NCBI RefSeq assembly: GCF_024628865.1
Contig: NZ_CP102384.1
Location: forward strand, 1,995,001 to 2,059,000
DNA: 64,000 nt
Direction: 5' to 3'
DNA from: Sphingopyxis sp. DBS4
Lineage (GTDB): Bacteria; Pseudomonadota; Alphaproteobacteria; Sphingomonadales; Sphingomonadaceae
Under the pieces are notes generated by a model that was not told the DNA's origin, did no database searches, and saw only the letters and a list, made by a program, of their open reading frames with translations. Each line of letters starts with the position of its first letter. The stretch's first letter is position 1. The translations under genes were made by a program, and so were the position numbers. Shown piece after piece: positions 17,405 to 26,181 of the stretch.

Positions 17405-18865
17405 GTGAACAGCAGCATCGAAATCGGAACCGACGACCGGGGCAGCGCCGTTCACGTCAATGTGCAGGAACTGCTTGCGACGCGCCTGCTCGTCCAGGGC
17501 AATTCGGGGTCGGGCAAGTCGCACCTGCTGCGCCGCCTGCTCGAGGAAAGCGCAGGACTCGTCCAGCAGGTGGTGATCGACCCCGAGGGCGATTTCGTCA
17601 CCCTCGCCGACCGCTACAACCACATCGTCGTCAACGCGGGCGATTACAGCGAGCGCGAGATCGCCGCGATGGGCGCGCGCATCCGCGAGCATCGCGCCTC
17701 GGTGATCGTCGCGCTCGACACGCTCGATATCGAGGCGCAGATGAGTTGCGCCGCGGTGTTCCTCAATGCCCTGTTCGATGCGCCGCGCGAGCATTGGTTT
17801 CCAGCGCTGGTGGTCGTCGACGAAGCGCAGATGTTCGCACCGAGCGCGTCGGGTGACGTCTCCGACACCGTTCGCCGGGCGAGCCTGTCGGCGATGACGA
17901 ACCTGATGTGCCGCGGCCGCAAGCGCGGTCTCGCGGGCGCGATCGCAACCCAGCGCCTTGCCAAGCTCGCCAAGAACGTCGCCGCCGAGGCGAGCAATTT
18001 CCTGATGGGCCGTACCTTCCTCGACATCGACATGGCGCGCGCCGCCGATCTGCTCGGCATGGAGCGGCGCCAGGCCGAGGCGATCCGCGACCTCGAACGT
18101 GGTCATTTCCTGGGGCTCGGCCCGGCGATTTCGCGGCGTCCGGTCGCGGTCAAGATCGGCTCGACCCAGACCGCAACGCGCGCCGGGACGCATGGCCTGC
18201 TGCCGCTGCCGAGCGCCGAGCCGCACGATATGTGGACAATGCTGTTCGCCGAACTGGAAACGCAGCCGCTCCCGACGCCAGCGCCCGCGCCAAAACCGGT
18301 CGCCGCGCAGGAACTGATCCAGCGCTTCGCCGAGCAGGATGCCGACGACGATGCGCCCGTAGCAGCACCGACGTTATTCCCCGAAGCCGACGTGCCCGAT
18401 GCCGAACCGGCAATCGTCGCCGCGCTCGAAGACATGCTCGCCGACCCCGACTGCGCCTTTCACCCCGAATCCTTTCTCTATCAGGATTTCTCGGTGCGCT
18501 GCCGGATGCAGAAGCTCGGCCGTGTTCCGCTCGATCTCGCGCAGTTTCGCAAACGGTTCGCGCTGGCAAAGGGCGGCATCTTCGACCCCGCCGAGGACAA
18601 GTGGCGCGAATTGCTGGCCGCTGCCGACCGGCTCCCCGACGACATGCTCGCGCCCTTCGTGCAGATCGCGCGCGCCGCGATCGAGGGCAGTCCCTGCCCC
18701 GACGACGACGCGCTCGGCCGCGCCTATGGCACGCGCTCACCGGGCCGCATCCGGAGGCTCGTCGACTATATGGAAAAGCAGGGCGCGATCGTCGTGCGAT
18801 CGGACTTCGGTGGGCGGCGGTCGATCGGCATTCCCGAATTGGGGCTCAGCACCGAAGCGGAATAG
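17405..18865 (+). CDS. HerA/VirB4-like ATP-binding protein (DUF87 type)
   Basis: The protein has 486 residues from a GTG at 17405; the frame upstream is antisense to the kinase gene. Walker A GNSGSGKS (32-39) follows LLVQ, VVIDPEGDFVTLADRY is the FtsK/HerA-type strand, and Walker B reads ALVVVDEAQMFAP. LMCRGRKRGLAGAIATQRLA holds the sensor/arginine region. The C-terminal 200 residues include an Ala/Pro/Asp-rich linker and a helical, possibly winged, end. Such stand-alone helicase-like ATPases are common in alphaproteobacteria and their role is unsettled. No toxin or nuclease partner is adjacent. Confidence 0.8.
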   Translation: MNSSIEIGTDDRGSAVHVNVQELLATRLLVQGNSGSGKSHLLRRLLEESAGLVQQVVIDPEGDFVTLADRYNHIVVNAGDYSEREIAAMGARIREHRASVIVALDTLDIEAQMSCAAVFLNALFDAPREHWFPALVVVDEAQMFAPSASGDVSDTVRRASLSAMTNLMCRGRKRGLAGAIATQRLAKLAKNVAAEASNFLMGRTFLDIDMARAADLLGMERRQAEAIRDLERGHFLGLGPAISRRPVAVKIGSTQTATRAGTHGLLPLPSAEPHDMWTMLFAELETQPLPTPAPAPKPVAAQELIQRFAEQDADDDAPVAAPTLFPEADVPDAEPAIVAALEDMLADPDCAFHPESFLYQDFSVRCRMQKLGRVPLDLAQFRKRFALAKGGIFDPAEDKWRELLAAADRLPDDMLAPFVQIARAAIEGSPCPDDDALGRAYGTRSPGRIRRLVDYMEKQGAIVVRSDFGGRRSIGIPELGLSTEAE

Positions 18866-18891
18866 CGATCACGCATCGTAATCCATGTCCC

Positions 18892-18969
18892 CGTCATCCC
18901 GGCGCAGGCCGGGATCTCACCCCATCGATATGACGCACCGGCGAGATTGCGGCCTGCGCCGGGATGACG
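18892..18969. repeat. 78-bp palindromic repeat, copy B
   Basis: It has the same length and arms as the element at 6666-6743, in inverse orientation; the stem carries GCAGGCC/GGCCTGC where the other copy has GAAGGCC/GGCCTTC. It lies between two convergent genes and may act as a bidirectional terminator or be a mobile REP-like unit. Confidence 0.8.
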
Positions 18970-18978
18970 ACAATGGCA

Positions 18979-19884
18979 TTATGCCGTCGCCAATATGTCC
19001 GATCGCCGTTCCAGCAACCGCCGCTGCTCAGCCTGCGAGCGGTAGAGAAAATCAGCAGGAAGCCCGAGGCGCAGGCTCGCCTGACATGGCGCCGACGTCC
19101 GGCTGGCGAAGCGGTCGGCCAATTTGCCCGCCGCGCGCAGCATCAGCCTGTCAGCGCGCGTCAGGTCATATTTCGGCCCCAGGTCGAGCCGGCCGCGGAG
19201 GGTATCGGGGAGCAGCGATACCGATGCCCGCGCGATCGCACGATGCAGGAAACGCGGCGTCCCGGGCGCAGCGCGGCCCGACTGGATGATATCGAGAAAC
19301 TCGAAGATGATCGGATGCGCCTCGAACCGCGGTTCGAGCACCGCCATCATCTCCATGAACCCGGCGACCGACGCCGGCGAATGCCGCGCGCCGAACTCGC
19401 GCCCGATCGCATCGCCGTCGCGCATGAAGCGATCCTTGTCGGCATCGCCGAGCGGATGGACGAAACGATCATAGGCCATCAGAAAGCCATAGGAGGCCGT
19501 CGCCGCGACCCAGTCGAGGAGCACCGGGTCGAGCGCGCGATAGGATTCGCCCGCGGGAGTCTTGCCCTTCACCGGCCCGTGCAGGCGATTGACCTTGCCG
19601 ATCACCTCCTTCGCGACGCTTGCCGGGCCGTAACAGGCGAGCATCGCGACGAGCCCGGTGCGACGCGACCGGCCGATCGGATCGACCTTGTAAGTCGAAT
19701 GATCCCACACCCCCGAGCGGATGCGCGGCTCGGCGAATTCGAGCAGCACCGCCGCGATGCCGCCGATACCGAGCGCGATCGGGTTCTTGTAGACGCGCCA
19801 CTGGACGCTGTCGGGCGCAAGCAGGGCCGATTCCCCGGCGGGAGAGGCAAAATCGATTATCGTGCCCAGATAATTGTCCTGCAT
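18979..19884 (-). CDS. MpaB family oxygenase (DUF2236)
   Basis: The protein has 301 residues. It shows the DUF2236/MpaB pattern: PIALGIGGIAAVLLEFAEPR, WDHSTYKVDPIGRSRRTG, and VNRLHGPVKGKTPAGESYRA with its conserved His. Family members are heme b-binding or predicted metal-binding oxygenases; MpaB cleaves a prenyl side chain in mycophenolic acid biosynthesis, and Lcp rubber oxygenases share the fold. Its place next to a TonB receptor and acyl-CoA dehydrogenases suggests oxidation of a lipid or terpenoid substrate (inference). It starts 28 bases downstream of the receptor's stop and probably shares its transcript. Confidence 0.8.
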   Translation of the reverse strand: MQDNYLGTIIDFASPAGESALLAPDSVQWRVYKNPIALGIGGIAAVLLEFAEPRIRSGVWDHSTYKVDPIGRSRRTGLVAMLACYGPASVAKEVIGKVNRLHGPVKGKTPAGESYRALDPVLLDWVAATASYGFLMAYDRFVHPLGDADKDRFMRDGDAIGREFGARHSPASVAGFMEMMAVLEPRFEAHPIIFEFLDIIQSGRAAPGTPRFLHRAIARASVSLLPDTLRGRLDLGPKYDLTRADRLMLRAAGKLADRFASRTSAPCQASLRLGLPADFLYRSQAEQRRLLERRSDILATA

Positions 19885-19912
19885 GTCTGCCTGCGCCCTT
19901 CGCGTATCGGTC

Positions 19913-22387
19913 TTAGAAATCGTAACCCAGCGTCAGGCCGAAGGTTCGCGGCTGGTTGGCGAAACGAACGACGACGTTGGCGTTGCTGGCGACCGACGAC
20001 CAATAATATTTGTTGAACAGATTCTTCGACCACAGCGACAGCGACCATCCGGCCTCTGACTTGAGGCCAAGGCTGGCGTTCACGACGGCGAAGGAGTCGA
20101 TCTTGTACAGCGGATCGTCCTCGAAGATCGTGTTCGACTTGCTCTGATAGCGCAGGCTGACCGCGCCATTGACGTTCAGCGTATCGCTCACCGGCGTATC
20201 ATAGGCGGCAACGATGCTGCCCTGGAAATGCGGGCTGTAGATGAATTCGGCGCCGTCGAAATTCTGCGGCTGGCCGGCTGCATTGGTGCCGACATAGTCG
20301 ATCACGCGGGTCTTCAGCCACAGACCGTTGGCGGAAAGCGTCACGCCCTGGGCCGGACGCAGCGTCAATTCGCCTTCGACACCATAGGCCTTCGACTTCG
20401 GCACATTGTCGAGCCGCGCCAGCGCCGTATAGATCGGATCGGCGAAATAGGTGCTGATCTGCTTGTCCTTATAATCATAGTAGAAGGCCGCCAGATTCGC
20501 CTGCAGCAGGCGATCGGCCAGCGTCGCCTTCAGCCCCACTTCATAGGCGGTCAGCTTTTCCTGCGTGACCGGCGCGTTCTGGCGCGCCTTGCTCGCCGCG
20601 TTGACCGGCGAGGTTCCCGATTTATAGCCTCGGGACACCGACGCATAGACGAGCGTATCGTCGTTCGGCGACCAGTCTAGCACGACCCGCCAGGCGAGGT
20701 TGTTCTCGTCGAGCGTGGAGACCACCGGGCCGAAGCTGTTCGTCACATCGTCATAGGTGTTGCACTGCCCCTCGACGATGGGCGCCGGGATCGGCAGCGT
20801 GCCGCCCGCCGAGAAGAGGAAGCGGTTCACGACGTTGACGTTCGGCAACATGCTGCCCTTATAGTCGCGCGAGCAGCCGACATAGTCCTGCTTGTCCTCG
20901 GTATAGCGAAGGCCGACGGTCAGCTTGAGCTGCTCGGTCAGTTCGGCGTCGGCGTTTCCGAAAAGGCTCCACGTCTTCGTGTTCATCGTGCCGATGTCTT
21001 CATAGGTGCGGAACGCCGTCGCCATGTCGGCGGCCGTATAACCGCCGGAATTGAACGGCGTTTCGAGCAGATTGACGCCGGGCACGACGAGATAGGGCGC
21101 CGCGCGGATGAAGCGCGCGTTCGCATTTTCGCCGAGCAGCGTGCGGTTGCTGTCGACGATCTTGTCATGCCCATAATAGCCGCCGACCAGCCAGTTGACG
21201 GCACCGCTCTCGCCCTCGAAATGAATCTCCTGCGCGAAGCTCTTGATGCGACCGTCGGCTTTCTGCAGCAGAACCTCGAACGGCGCGCCGCTCCAGTCGG
21301 ACAGCGCCTTGCGCCGAAAATCATTGTAGCTGGTCAGGCTGACGAACTTCACCGTATCGGTAACGTCCTGATCGAGGCGCAGCTTCAGGCCCCAGAAGCG
21401 ATTATTCTCGGCCAGGTCGCCGGGCAGTCCGGCCCCGCGTCCGATATCGGCCGAACGAGCGGCTTCGGGCGCCCAGTCGGCCTGGCTGGCCTTAGTCGGG
21501 AAATTGCCCGCGATATAGTCGGCAAGCCCCGGGACATTGAAGAAGTGCGACGCGCTGGTGCCCGTCACGGGATTGGTCGCCGGCGTGAAGCCGATCCCCT
21601 GCCCGGCGACGGTGTCCGACTTGTTCCGCCACCAGGTCACCGACAGGTCGATGTGGGTGCCGGTGCCGGGTTCGACGGCAAGCGAGCCGCGGATGCCGAG
21701 CTTGTCGACCTTGCCGAGACGCTCGTCGGGGCGCGAATTGCTTACCTGCCAGCCCTTGTCGCTGTTCTCGCTGCGGATCGCGAGGCGCGCGGAAACGCCT
21801 TCGCCGAGCGGGCCGGAGATATGGCCGGCGAAATTATAGGTCTGGTAATTGCCCAGTTCGGCGCTGACCCCGGCATCGAAATGATCGGTCGGCTTGGCAG
21901 TGATGAAGTTGATGAGCCCCGCCGTCGTGTTGCGGCCATAGAGGGTGCCTTGCGGCCCCTTCAGCACCTCGACGCGCTCCAGATCCATGATCGGCCCGGT
22001 GTTCATGATCGGATAGGCGTAAGCGACCTCGTCGACATAGGTGCCGACGGTCGAGGTTGCGGACAGGTTGATCGTGTTGAAGCCGATGCCGCGCAGCGTA
22101 TAGGTCGGCACCCCCTGATAGCTTTGCGACACGGCGAAGCTCGGCGCCACGGCGGTCAGGTCGCGTACATCGGTGACGCGCAGATTTTCCAGCGTTTCGC
22201 TGTCGACGGCCTGAATCGCCATGCCGACGTCGTTGATCGATTCGGCGCGGCGCTGCGCGGTGACGATGATGTCCCCCTCGACCGGCGCCGCCGCCTGATC
22301 AGCCTCCGCCTCGGCAGCAAAAGCCGGCATCGTCCCGACCAGGCCCGCCGCGGTTCCCGCGAGCAGAAAAATACGCATTGCCTTCAT
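19913..22387 (-). CDS. TonB-dependent outer-membrane receptor
   Basis: The protein has 824 residues. A signal peptide (MKAMRIFLLAGTAAGLVG, cleaved after AFA) is followed by the TonB-box-like GDIIVTAQRR and plug domain (YTLRGIGFNTINLSAT, LYGRNTTAGLINFITAKP). A 22-strand-type barrel then ends with the aromatic C-terminus TFGLTLGYDF. Long, highly duplicated receptors like this are typical of sphingomonads and import bulky hydrophobic or complexed substrates. GGGAGGATGG precedes the ATG at 22387. A CAGGTGCCAGCTTG motif lies about 100 bases upstream. The substrate is unknown. Confidence 0.9.
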   Translation of the reverse strand: MKAMRIFLLAGTAAGLVGTMPAFAAEAEADQAAAPVEGDIIVTAQRRAESINDVGMAIQAVDSETLENLRVTDVRDLTAVAPSFAVSQSYQGVPTYTLRGIGFNTINLSATSTVGTYVDEVAYAYPIMNTGPIMDLERVEVLKGPQGTLYGRNTTAGLINFITAKPTDHFDAGVSAELGNYQTYNFAGHISGPLGEGVSARLAIRSENSDKGWQVSNSRPDERLGKVDKLGIRGSLAVEPGTGTHIDLSVTWWRNKSDTVAGQGIGFTPATNPVTGTSASHFFNVPGLADYIAGNFPTKASQADWAPEAARSADIGRGAGLPGDLAENNRFWGLKLRLDQDVTDTVKFVSLTSYNDFRRKALSDWSGAPFEVLLQKADGRIKSFAQEIHFEGESGAVNWLVGGYYGHDKIVDSNRTLLGENANARFIRAAPYLVVPGVNLLETPFNSGGYTAADMATAFRTYEDIGTMNTKTWSLFGNADAELTEQLKLTVGLRYTEDKQDYVGCSRDYKGSMLPNVNVVNRFLFSAGGTLPIPAPIVEGQCNTYDDVTNSFGPVVSTLDENNLAWRVVLDWSPNDDTLVYASVSRGYKSGTSPVNAASKARQNAPVTQEKLTAYEVGLKATLADRLLQANLAAFYYDYKDKQISTYFADPIYTALARLDNVPKSKAYGVEGELTLRPAQGVTLSANGLWLKTRVIDYVGTNAAGQPQNFDGAEFIYSPHFQGSIVAAYDTPVSDTLNVNGAVSLRYQSKSNTIFEDDPLYKIDSFAVVNASLGLKSEAGWSLSLWSKNLFNKYYWSSVASNANVVVRFANQPRTFGLTLGYDF

Positions 22388-22486
22388 CGTCCATCCTCCC
22401 TCAAACAGCTTGTCGCGGAGCTCGTCTCTGTGCGAGCGTCGCGCGAAGCCGGACAGTGGCAGAGGACCGGATTGCGGGCCGGCAAA

Positions 22487-22500
22487 CAAGCTGGCACCTG
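22487..22500 (-). promoter_or_regulatory. 14-bp motif CAGGTGCCAGCTTG before the TonB receptor
   Basis: On the minus strand this reads CAGGTGCCAGCTTG toward the receptor gene. The identical 14 bases occur on the plus strand at 23280-23293, directed toward the acyl-CoA dehydrogenase. Both lie in intergenic gaps flanking the LuxR-type regulator gene, so this is a likely operator for that regulator. Confidence 0.55.
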
Positions 22501-22518
22501 TGTCAGGATAGGGATGGA

Positions 22519-23277
22519 ATGGGACGCGTGACCGACAGCCAGACGCTTTGCTGGGCAGAAATGCCCGCGCTGATCGCCGAGGTTCAGGCGGCGGGCGACG
22601 CGATCGGCCTTCCCTTCATTGCGGCGCAAGCCGATCTCGGCGATCCCGAACCGATGGCCGACGCCGAAGGCCGTCCCTATGCCGAGACGAGCTTTCGCTG
22701 GATCGATCCAGCCCACGCCTATTGGCGCGACCGCAAGCTCGCGCTCCACATCGCTTTCCTGACCGCGGCGCGGCTCGTCGCCGAACCCTTTTATTACAGC
22801 GACGGCAGCCTCCACACCTGGCGCCCGACCGGGCTGCTCGACGCGGTCGATTGCGAGCAGGCGAAGAATACGCCCAATTTCGGCGAAGCGATCATCGCGC
22901 CGGTGCATCTGCCGCGCGGTCTCGTCGGCGCAGTCTTCTGGTGCTCGCGCGAGCCCGTCGGGGTCGAAGCACTGTTCGCGGGCCATGCAGGCCGCCTCCA
23001 CAATCTCGCGGTCAAACTGGTCGCGACGCACAATGAAGCGCGCGGACGACCGCGCAACGCAACCGTACCGCAAACGCTGACGCGGCGCGAAGTCCAGTGC
23101 CTGCGCTGGGCCGCTGCGGGCAAGACCGATGGCGAGATCGGGATCATCTTGTCGCTGTCGGTCTCGACGGTGCGCTTCCACCTCCGCAACGCCGCGGCGA
23201 AGCTCGGCGCGACCGGGCGGGCGCAATCGATCCAGATCGCCGCGGGCCTCGGCTTCGTCGGCGCGCGCGCCGCCTGA
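22519..23277 (+). CDS. LuxR family regulator with N-terminal sensor domain
   Basis: The protein has 252 residues from the ATG at 22519 (a GTG at 22528 is an alternative). The C-terminal HTH is clear: PQTLTRREVQCLRWAAAGKT, then DGEIGIILSLSVSTVRFHLR and NAAAKLGATGRAQSIQ. The N-terminal 170 residues resemble autoinducer-binding-type sensors by size and position, with aromatic residues (FRWIDPAHAYWRDR, HTWRPTG), but no luxI is nearby, so it may be an orphan sensing another ligand. Divergent from the TonB receptor and upstream of the dehydrogenase, with a shared motif on both sides. Confidence 0.85.
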   Translation: MGRVTDSQTLCWAEMPALIAEVQAAGDAIGLPFIAAQADLGDPEPMADAEGRPYAETSFRWIDPAHAYWRDRKLALHIAFLTAARLVAEPFYYSDGSLHTWRPTGLLDAVDCEQAKNTPNFGEAIIAPVHLPRGLVGAVFWCSREPVGVEALFAGHAGRLHNLAVKLVATHNEARGRPRNATVPQTLTRREVQCLRWAAAGKTDGEIGIILSLSVSTVRFHLRNAAAKLGATGRAQSIQIAAGLGFVGARAA

Positions 23278-23279
23278 TG

Positions 23280-23293
23280 CAGGTGCCAGCTTG
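23280..23293 (+). promoter_or_regulatory. 14-bp motif CAGGTGCCAGCTTG before the acyl-CoA dehydrogenase
   Basis: It lies 33 bases before the dehydrogenase start and begins 3 bases after the luxR stop. It is identical to the minus-strand motif at 22487-22500 and has the same orientation relative to its downstream gene. Here it also forms an imperfect dyad, GCCA-GCT-TGGC (23285-23295). Confidence 0.55.
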
Positions 23294-23326
23294 GCCCGGC
23301 AAGGCGAGCGCCTGTAAGCCGGGCGC

Positions 23327-24469
23327 ATGGACATGCTGACCGACGCCCTGATCGATCCCGGCCTCGCCGATTTCCGCGCCCAGGTGCGCGCTTTCCTCGC
23401 CGAGGAACTTCCCGACGACCTTCGCCGCGCCGCGAGCCGCGCGACGAGCGTCTTCATCGATCCCGCCGTCACGCTGCCGTGGCAACGCATCCTGAACACG
23501 CGCGGCTGGGCGGCGCCCGACTGGCCGGCGGAGTTCGGCGGCCCCGGCTGGAGCGAAATCCAGCGCTATGTCTTCGCCGCCGAATGCGCCGCGGCGGGCG
23601 CACCGGGGCTCGCGCCGATGGGGCTCAAGATGGTCGCACCGGTGATCATGCATTATGGCACGCCGGAACAGCGAGCGCATTATCTGCCGCGCATCCTGTC
23701 GGGCGAGGATTATTGGTGCCAGGGTTTTTCCGAACCCGGCGCGGGCTCCGATCTCGCCTCGCTTCAGCTTCGCGCCGTGTCCGACGGCGATGATTATGTG
23801 CTGAACGGGTCCAAGATCTGGACCACCCACGCGCATTTCGCGAACCGCATGTTCGCGCTCGTCCGCACCTCGACCGAGGGCAAGCCGCAGGCAGGAATCA
23901 GCTTCCTGCTGCTCGACATGGCGACTCCCGGCGTCACGGTCGAGCCGATCCGCACCCTCGCGGGCGATCATGAGTTCAACCAGGTCTTCTTCGACGATGT
24001 GCGCGTGCCGCAGGCGAACCGGCTCGGCGGCGAGAATGAGGGCTGGTCGGTCGCCAAGCATCTGCTGACCTTCGAGCGCGGCGGAAAATATGCGCCGGGA
24101 CTGATCGGGCGGCTCGAACGGCTGCGCGCCGAGGACGGCATCGGTCCCGTGCTCCGCGCCGAACTCGACCGCGAAGCGATCGGCCTCGCGGCCCTGCAGG
24201 CGCTCGAAATCAAGGCGATGCGCGGCCTCGGCGGAAGCCCCGCGCTTTACGCATCGGTGCTCAAGATATTGGGAACCGAAACCGCACAGCGCATCGACAC
24301 GCTCGCCTGTCAGATCGCGGGGCCGGCCGCATGGGCCGACGCCGACGGCCAGACCCCCGCCGAGCTTGCCGTCGCGGTGCCGCGCTATCTGAACGACCGC
24401 GCGGCGAGCATTTATGCGGGCTCAAACGAAATCCAGCGCGACCTGATCGCACGGCTGATGCTGGGATGA
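23327..24469 (+). CDS. Acyl-CoA dehydrogenase (FadE-like, large-substrate branch)
   Basis: The protein has 380 residues. GFSEPGAGSDLASLQLR (FAD strand), YVLNGSKIWTTHAHFANRMF, VFFDDVRVPQANRLGGENEG and the C-terminal YAGSNEIQRDLIARLMLG are standard signatures. The segment DWPAEFGGPGWSEIQRYVFA is typical of FadE types that act on steroid or terpenoid acyl-CoAs and often work as alpha2-beta2 with a second, shorter dehydrogenase. Such a shorter dehydrogenase lies convergent on the right with 0 bases between stops. The pairing is inference. The start ATG at 23327 is preceded by the 14-bp motif. Confidence 0.87.
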   Translation: MDMLTDALIDPGLADFRAQVRAFLAEELPDDLRRAASRATSVFIDPAVTLPWQRILNTRGWAAPDWPAEFGGPGWSEIQRYVFAAECAAAGAPGLAPMGLKMVAPVIMHYGTPEQRAHYLPRILSGEDYWCQGFSEPGAGSDLASLQLRAVSDGDDYVLNGSKIWTTHAHFANRMFALVRTSTEGKPQAGISFLLLDMATPGVTVEPIRTLAGDHEFNQVFFDDVRVPQANRLGGENEGWSVAKHLLTFERGGKYAPGLIGRLERLRAEDGIGPVLRAELDREAIGLAALQALEIKAMRGLGGSPALYASVLKILGTETAQRIDTLACQIAGPAAWADADGQTPAELAVAVPRYLNDRAASIYAGSNEIQRDLIARLMLG

Positions 24470-25492
24470 TCAGGCCGCCGCTTCGGCATAGCGCGCCAGA
24501 TGATCGGCGCGCGACCCGAATGCCGCCGCGATCGACAGCGCGCGCTTGAAACAGGCGCCCAGGCTCAGCTCCTCGGTCAGCCCCATTGCGCCGTGGATCT
24601 GCACCGCACCTTCGCCGACGATGCGAACCGCATCGGCGACCTCGACGCAGGCGGCGCTGACCGCGCGCGCGCGATCGGCGCCGCCCGCATCGACGGCAAG
24701 CACCGCGAGTTCTGCGAGCGCGGCCGCCTTCATCAGCGCGAGCTGCATGTCGGCAGCGCGATGGCGCAGCGCCTGAAACGACCCGATCGGCGCCCCGAAC
24801 TGCCGCCGCTGCCCCAGATAGTCGATGCTGTCCGCGACCATGCGCTGCATCAGCCCCACCGCTTCGGCGCAGCGGGCCGCGAGCATCAAGTCGGATATCC
24901 ATTCGGCAAGACCGGTGGCCTCCGGTCCCGCCGCCAGCAACGCGCCATCGGCGGCGGGCGCGGTGAAGCCGAGGTCGGCGGTGACGCTGCCGTCGTGCAT
25001 GATCCGGTGGCGCTGCTCGACCTTGCCCTGGCCGGCCGCAAGCAGGACGATGCCGTCGCGGTCGGCAACAAGGAACAGGTCGGCCTCGGCCGCCCCGGCA
25101 ACGAGCCGCGCGACCCCATGGACCGCGCCGAGCGCGACATCGGGCATGGCGGCGCACGATGCGGAGCAGATGATGGCTGCGCGCCGCGCGCCCGCCGCAA
25201 GCTCGGGCAACGCCTCATGACCAGGATCGGCCCGCGCGATCAGCATCGCGGCGGCGGCGTGCGACAGCCAGTCGGCGCCCGCGAGCGCGGGGCCAAGCTC
25301 GGCCATCGCCACCGCGACCTCGATCGCGCCGCCGCCGAAACCGCCCGCGGCTTCGGGCACGGTCAGCCCGGCGAGTCCGATCGCATCGGCCAGATCGCGC
25401 CAGCCCGGACGCGGATTGTCGGCAAGCAGGCGCTGGATGCTCGCCGCGAGCATGTCGCGCTCGACGCTGTGCGGCAGATCGAGCCCGTTCAT
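24470..25492 (-). CDS. Acyl-CoA dehydrogenase, short FadE-like partner
   Basis: The protein has 340 residues, shorter than a standard dehydrogenase (about 380). GLTVPEAAGGFGGG near the N-terminus, RRQFGAPIGSFQALRHRAAD and AVQIHGAMGLTEELSLGACF near the C-terminus are clear family markers. The middle FAD-loop motif is weak, as in non-catalytic or half-site partner subunits of heteromeric steroid FadE enzymes. It abuts the other dehydrogenase tail to tail, an unusual arrangement since such pairs usually share an operon. Confidence 0.82.
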   Translation of the reverse strand: MNGLDLPHSVERDMLAASIQRLLADNPRPGWRDLADAIGLAGLTVPEAAGGFGGGAIEVAVAMAELGPALAGADWLSHAAAAMLIARADPGHEALPELAAGARRAAIICSASCAAMPDVALGAVHGVARLVAGAAEADLFLVADRDGIVLLAAGQGKVEQRHRIMHDGSVTADLGFTAPAADGALLAAGPEATGLAEWISDLMLAARCAEAVGLMQRMVADSIDYLGQRRQFGAPIGSFQALRHRAADMQLALMKAAALAELAVLAVDAGGADRARAVSAACVEVADAVRIVGEGAVQIHGAMGLTEELSLGACFKRALSIAAAFGSRADHLARYAEAAA

Positions 25493-25596
25493 TTCAGCCG
25501 TGTCCCGTCATCGCGCATCTCGCTCTCCTTGCCCCCGCCTATGCGGCGGGCGACGGGAAGGAGCTAGCTGTCGGGCGTGACAGGTGGCAAGCCGGA

Positions 25597-26169
25597 TCAA
25601 GCGAACAGGCCGGCCGCCTGCACGAGCACCCACAGGCCGATGACGAGGAACAGCGCCGCCGCGACCATCCGCACCTTCTTGAGGTCGACCCGCTTCAATA
25701 GCTCATTGCCGAGGAAGATCGCCGGAACATTCGCGATCATCATCCCCAGCGTGGTGCCGGTCGTGACCGCAAGGACATTATGATATTGCGCGCCGAGCGC
25801 GATCGTCGCAACCTGCGTCTTGTCGCCCATCTCGACGAGGAAGAAGGCGATCAGCGTCGTCACGAACGCCCCGAAACGCGGCTTCGGCGCCTCGTCATCC
25901 TCGAACTTGTCGGGGACCAGCGTCCACGCCGCCATCGCCACGAACGAGATGCCGATCGCATAACGAAAGACCGGACTGTCGAGAAAGGCGGCCGCCGACG
26001 CGCCGAGCAGCGCCGCGAGCGCATGATTGGCGATCGTCGCCGCCAATATGCCGAGAATGATGGGAACGGGCCGGTTGAAGCGCGTCGCGAGCAGGATCGC
26101 GAGCAGCTGCGTCTTGTCGCCGATCTCGGCGAGCGCGACGACGGCGGTCGAGGTAAGGATGGCTTCCAT
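25597..26169 (-). CDS. GDT1/TMEM165 (UPF0016) family cation exporter, probable Mn2+ efflux
   Basis: The protein has 190 residues and six membrane helices in two repeats. Each repeat carries the family motif: EIGDKTQLLAI near residue 16 and EMGDKTQVATI near residue 113. GDT1-type proteins exchange Mn2+/Ca2+ for protons. The upstream region carries a recognisable yybP-ykoY riboswitch, which senses Mn2+ in other bacteria, so Mn2+ export induced by Mn2+ is the best call. The ATG at 26169 follows GGAG (26177-26180), which sits against the foot of a 13-bp hairpin, suggesting translational control. Confidence 0.9.
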   Translation of the reverse strand: MEAILTSTAVVALAEIGDKTQLLAILLATRFNRPVPIILGILAATIANHALAALLGASAAAFLDSPVFRYAIGISFVAMAAWTLVPDKFEDDEAPKPRFGAFVTTLIAFFLVEMGDKTQVATIALGAQYHNVLAVTTGTTLGMMIANVPAIFLGNELLKRVDLKKVRMVAAALFLVIGLWVLVQAAGLFA

Positions 26170-26181
26170 GGCAAAACTCCG

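Noticed and set aside
22487..22500. Classical lux box for the LuxR-type regulator
   Set aside because: The shared motif has no good match to a canonical lux-box dyad and no luxI gene is present, so it is only called an operator candidate.
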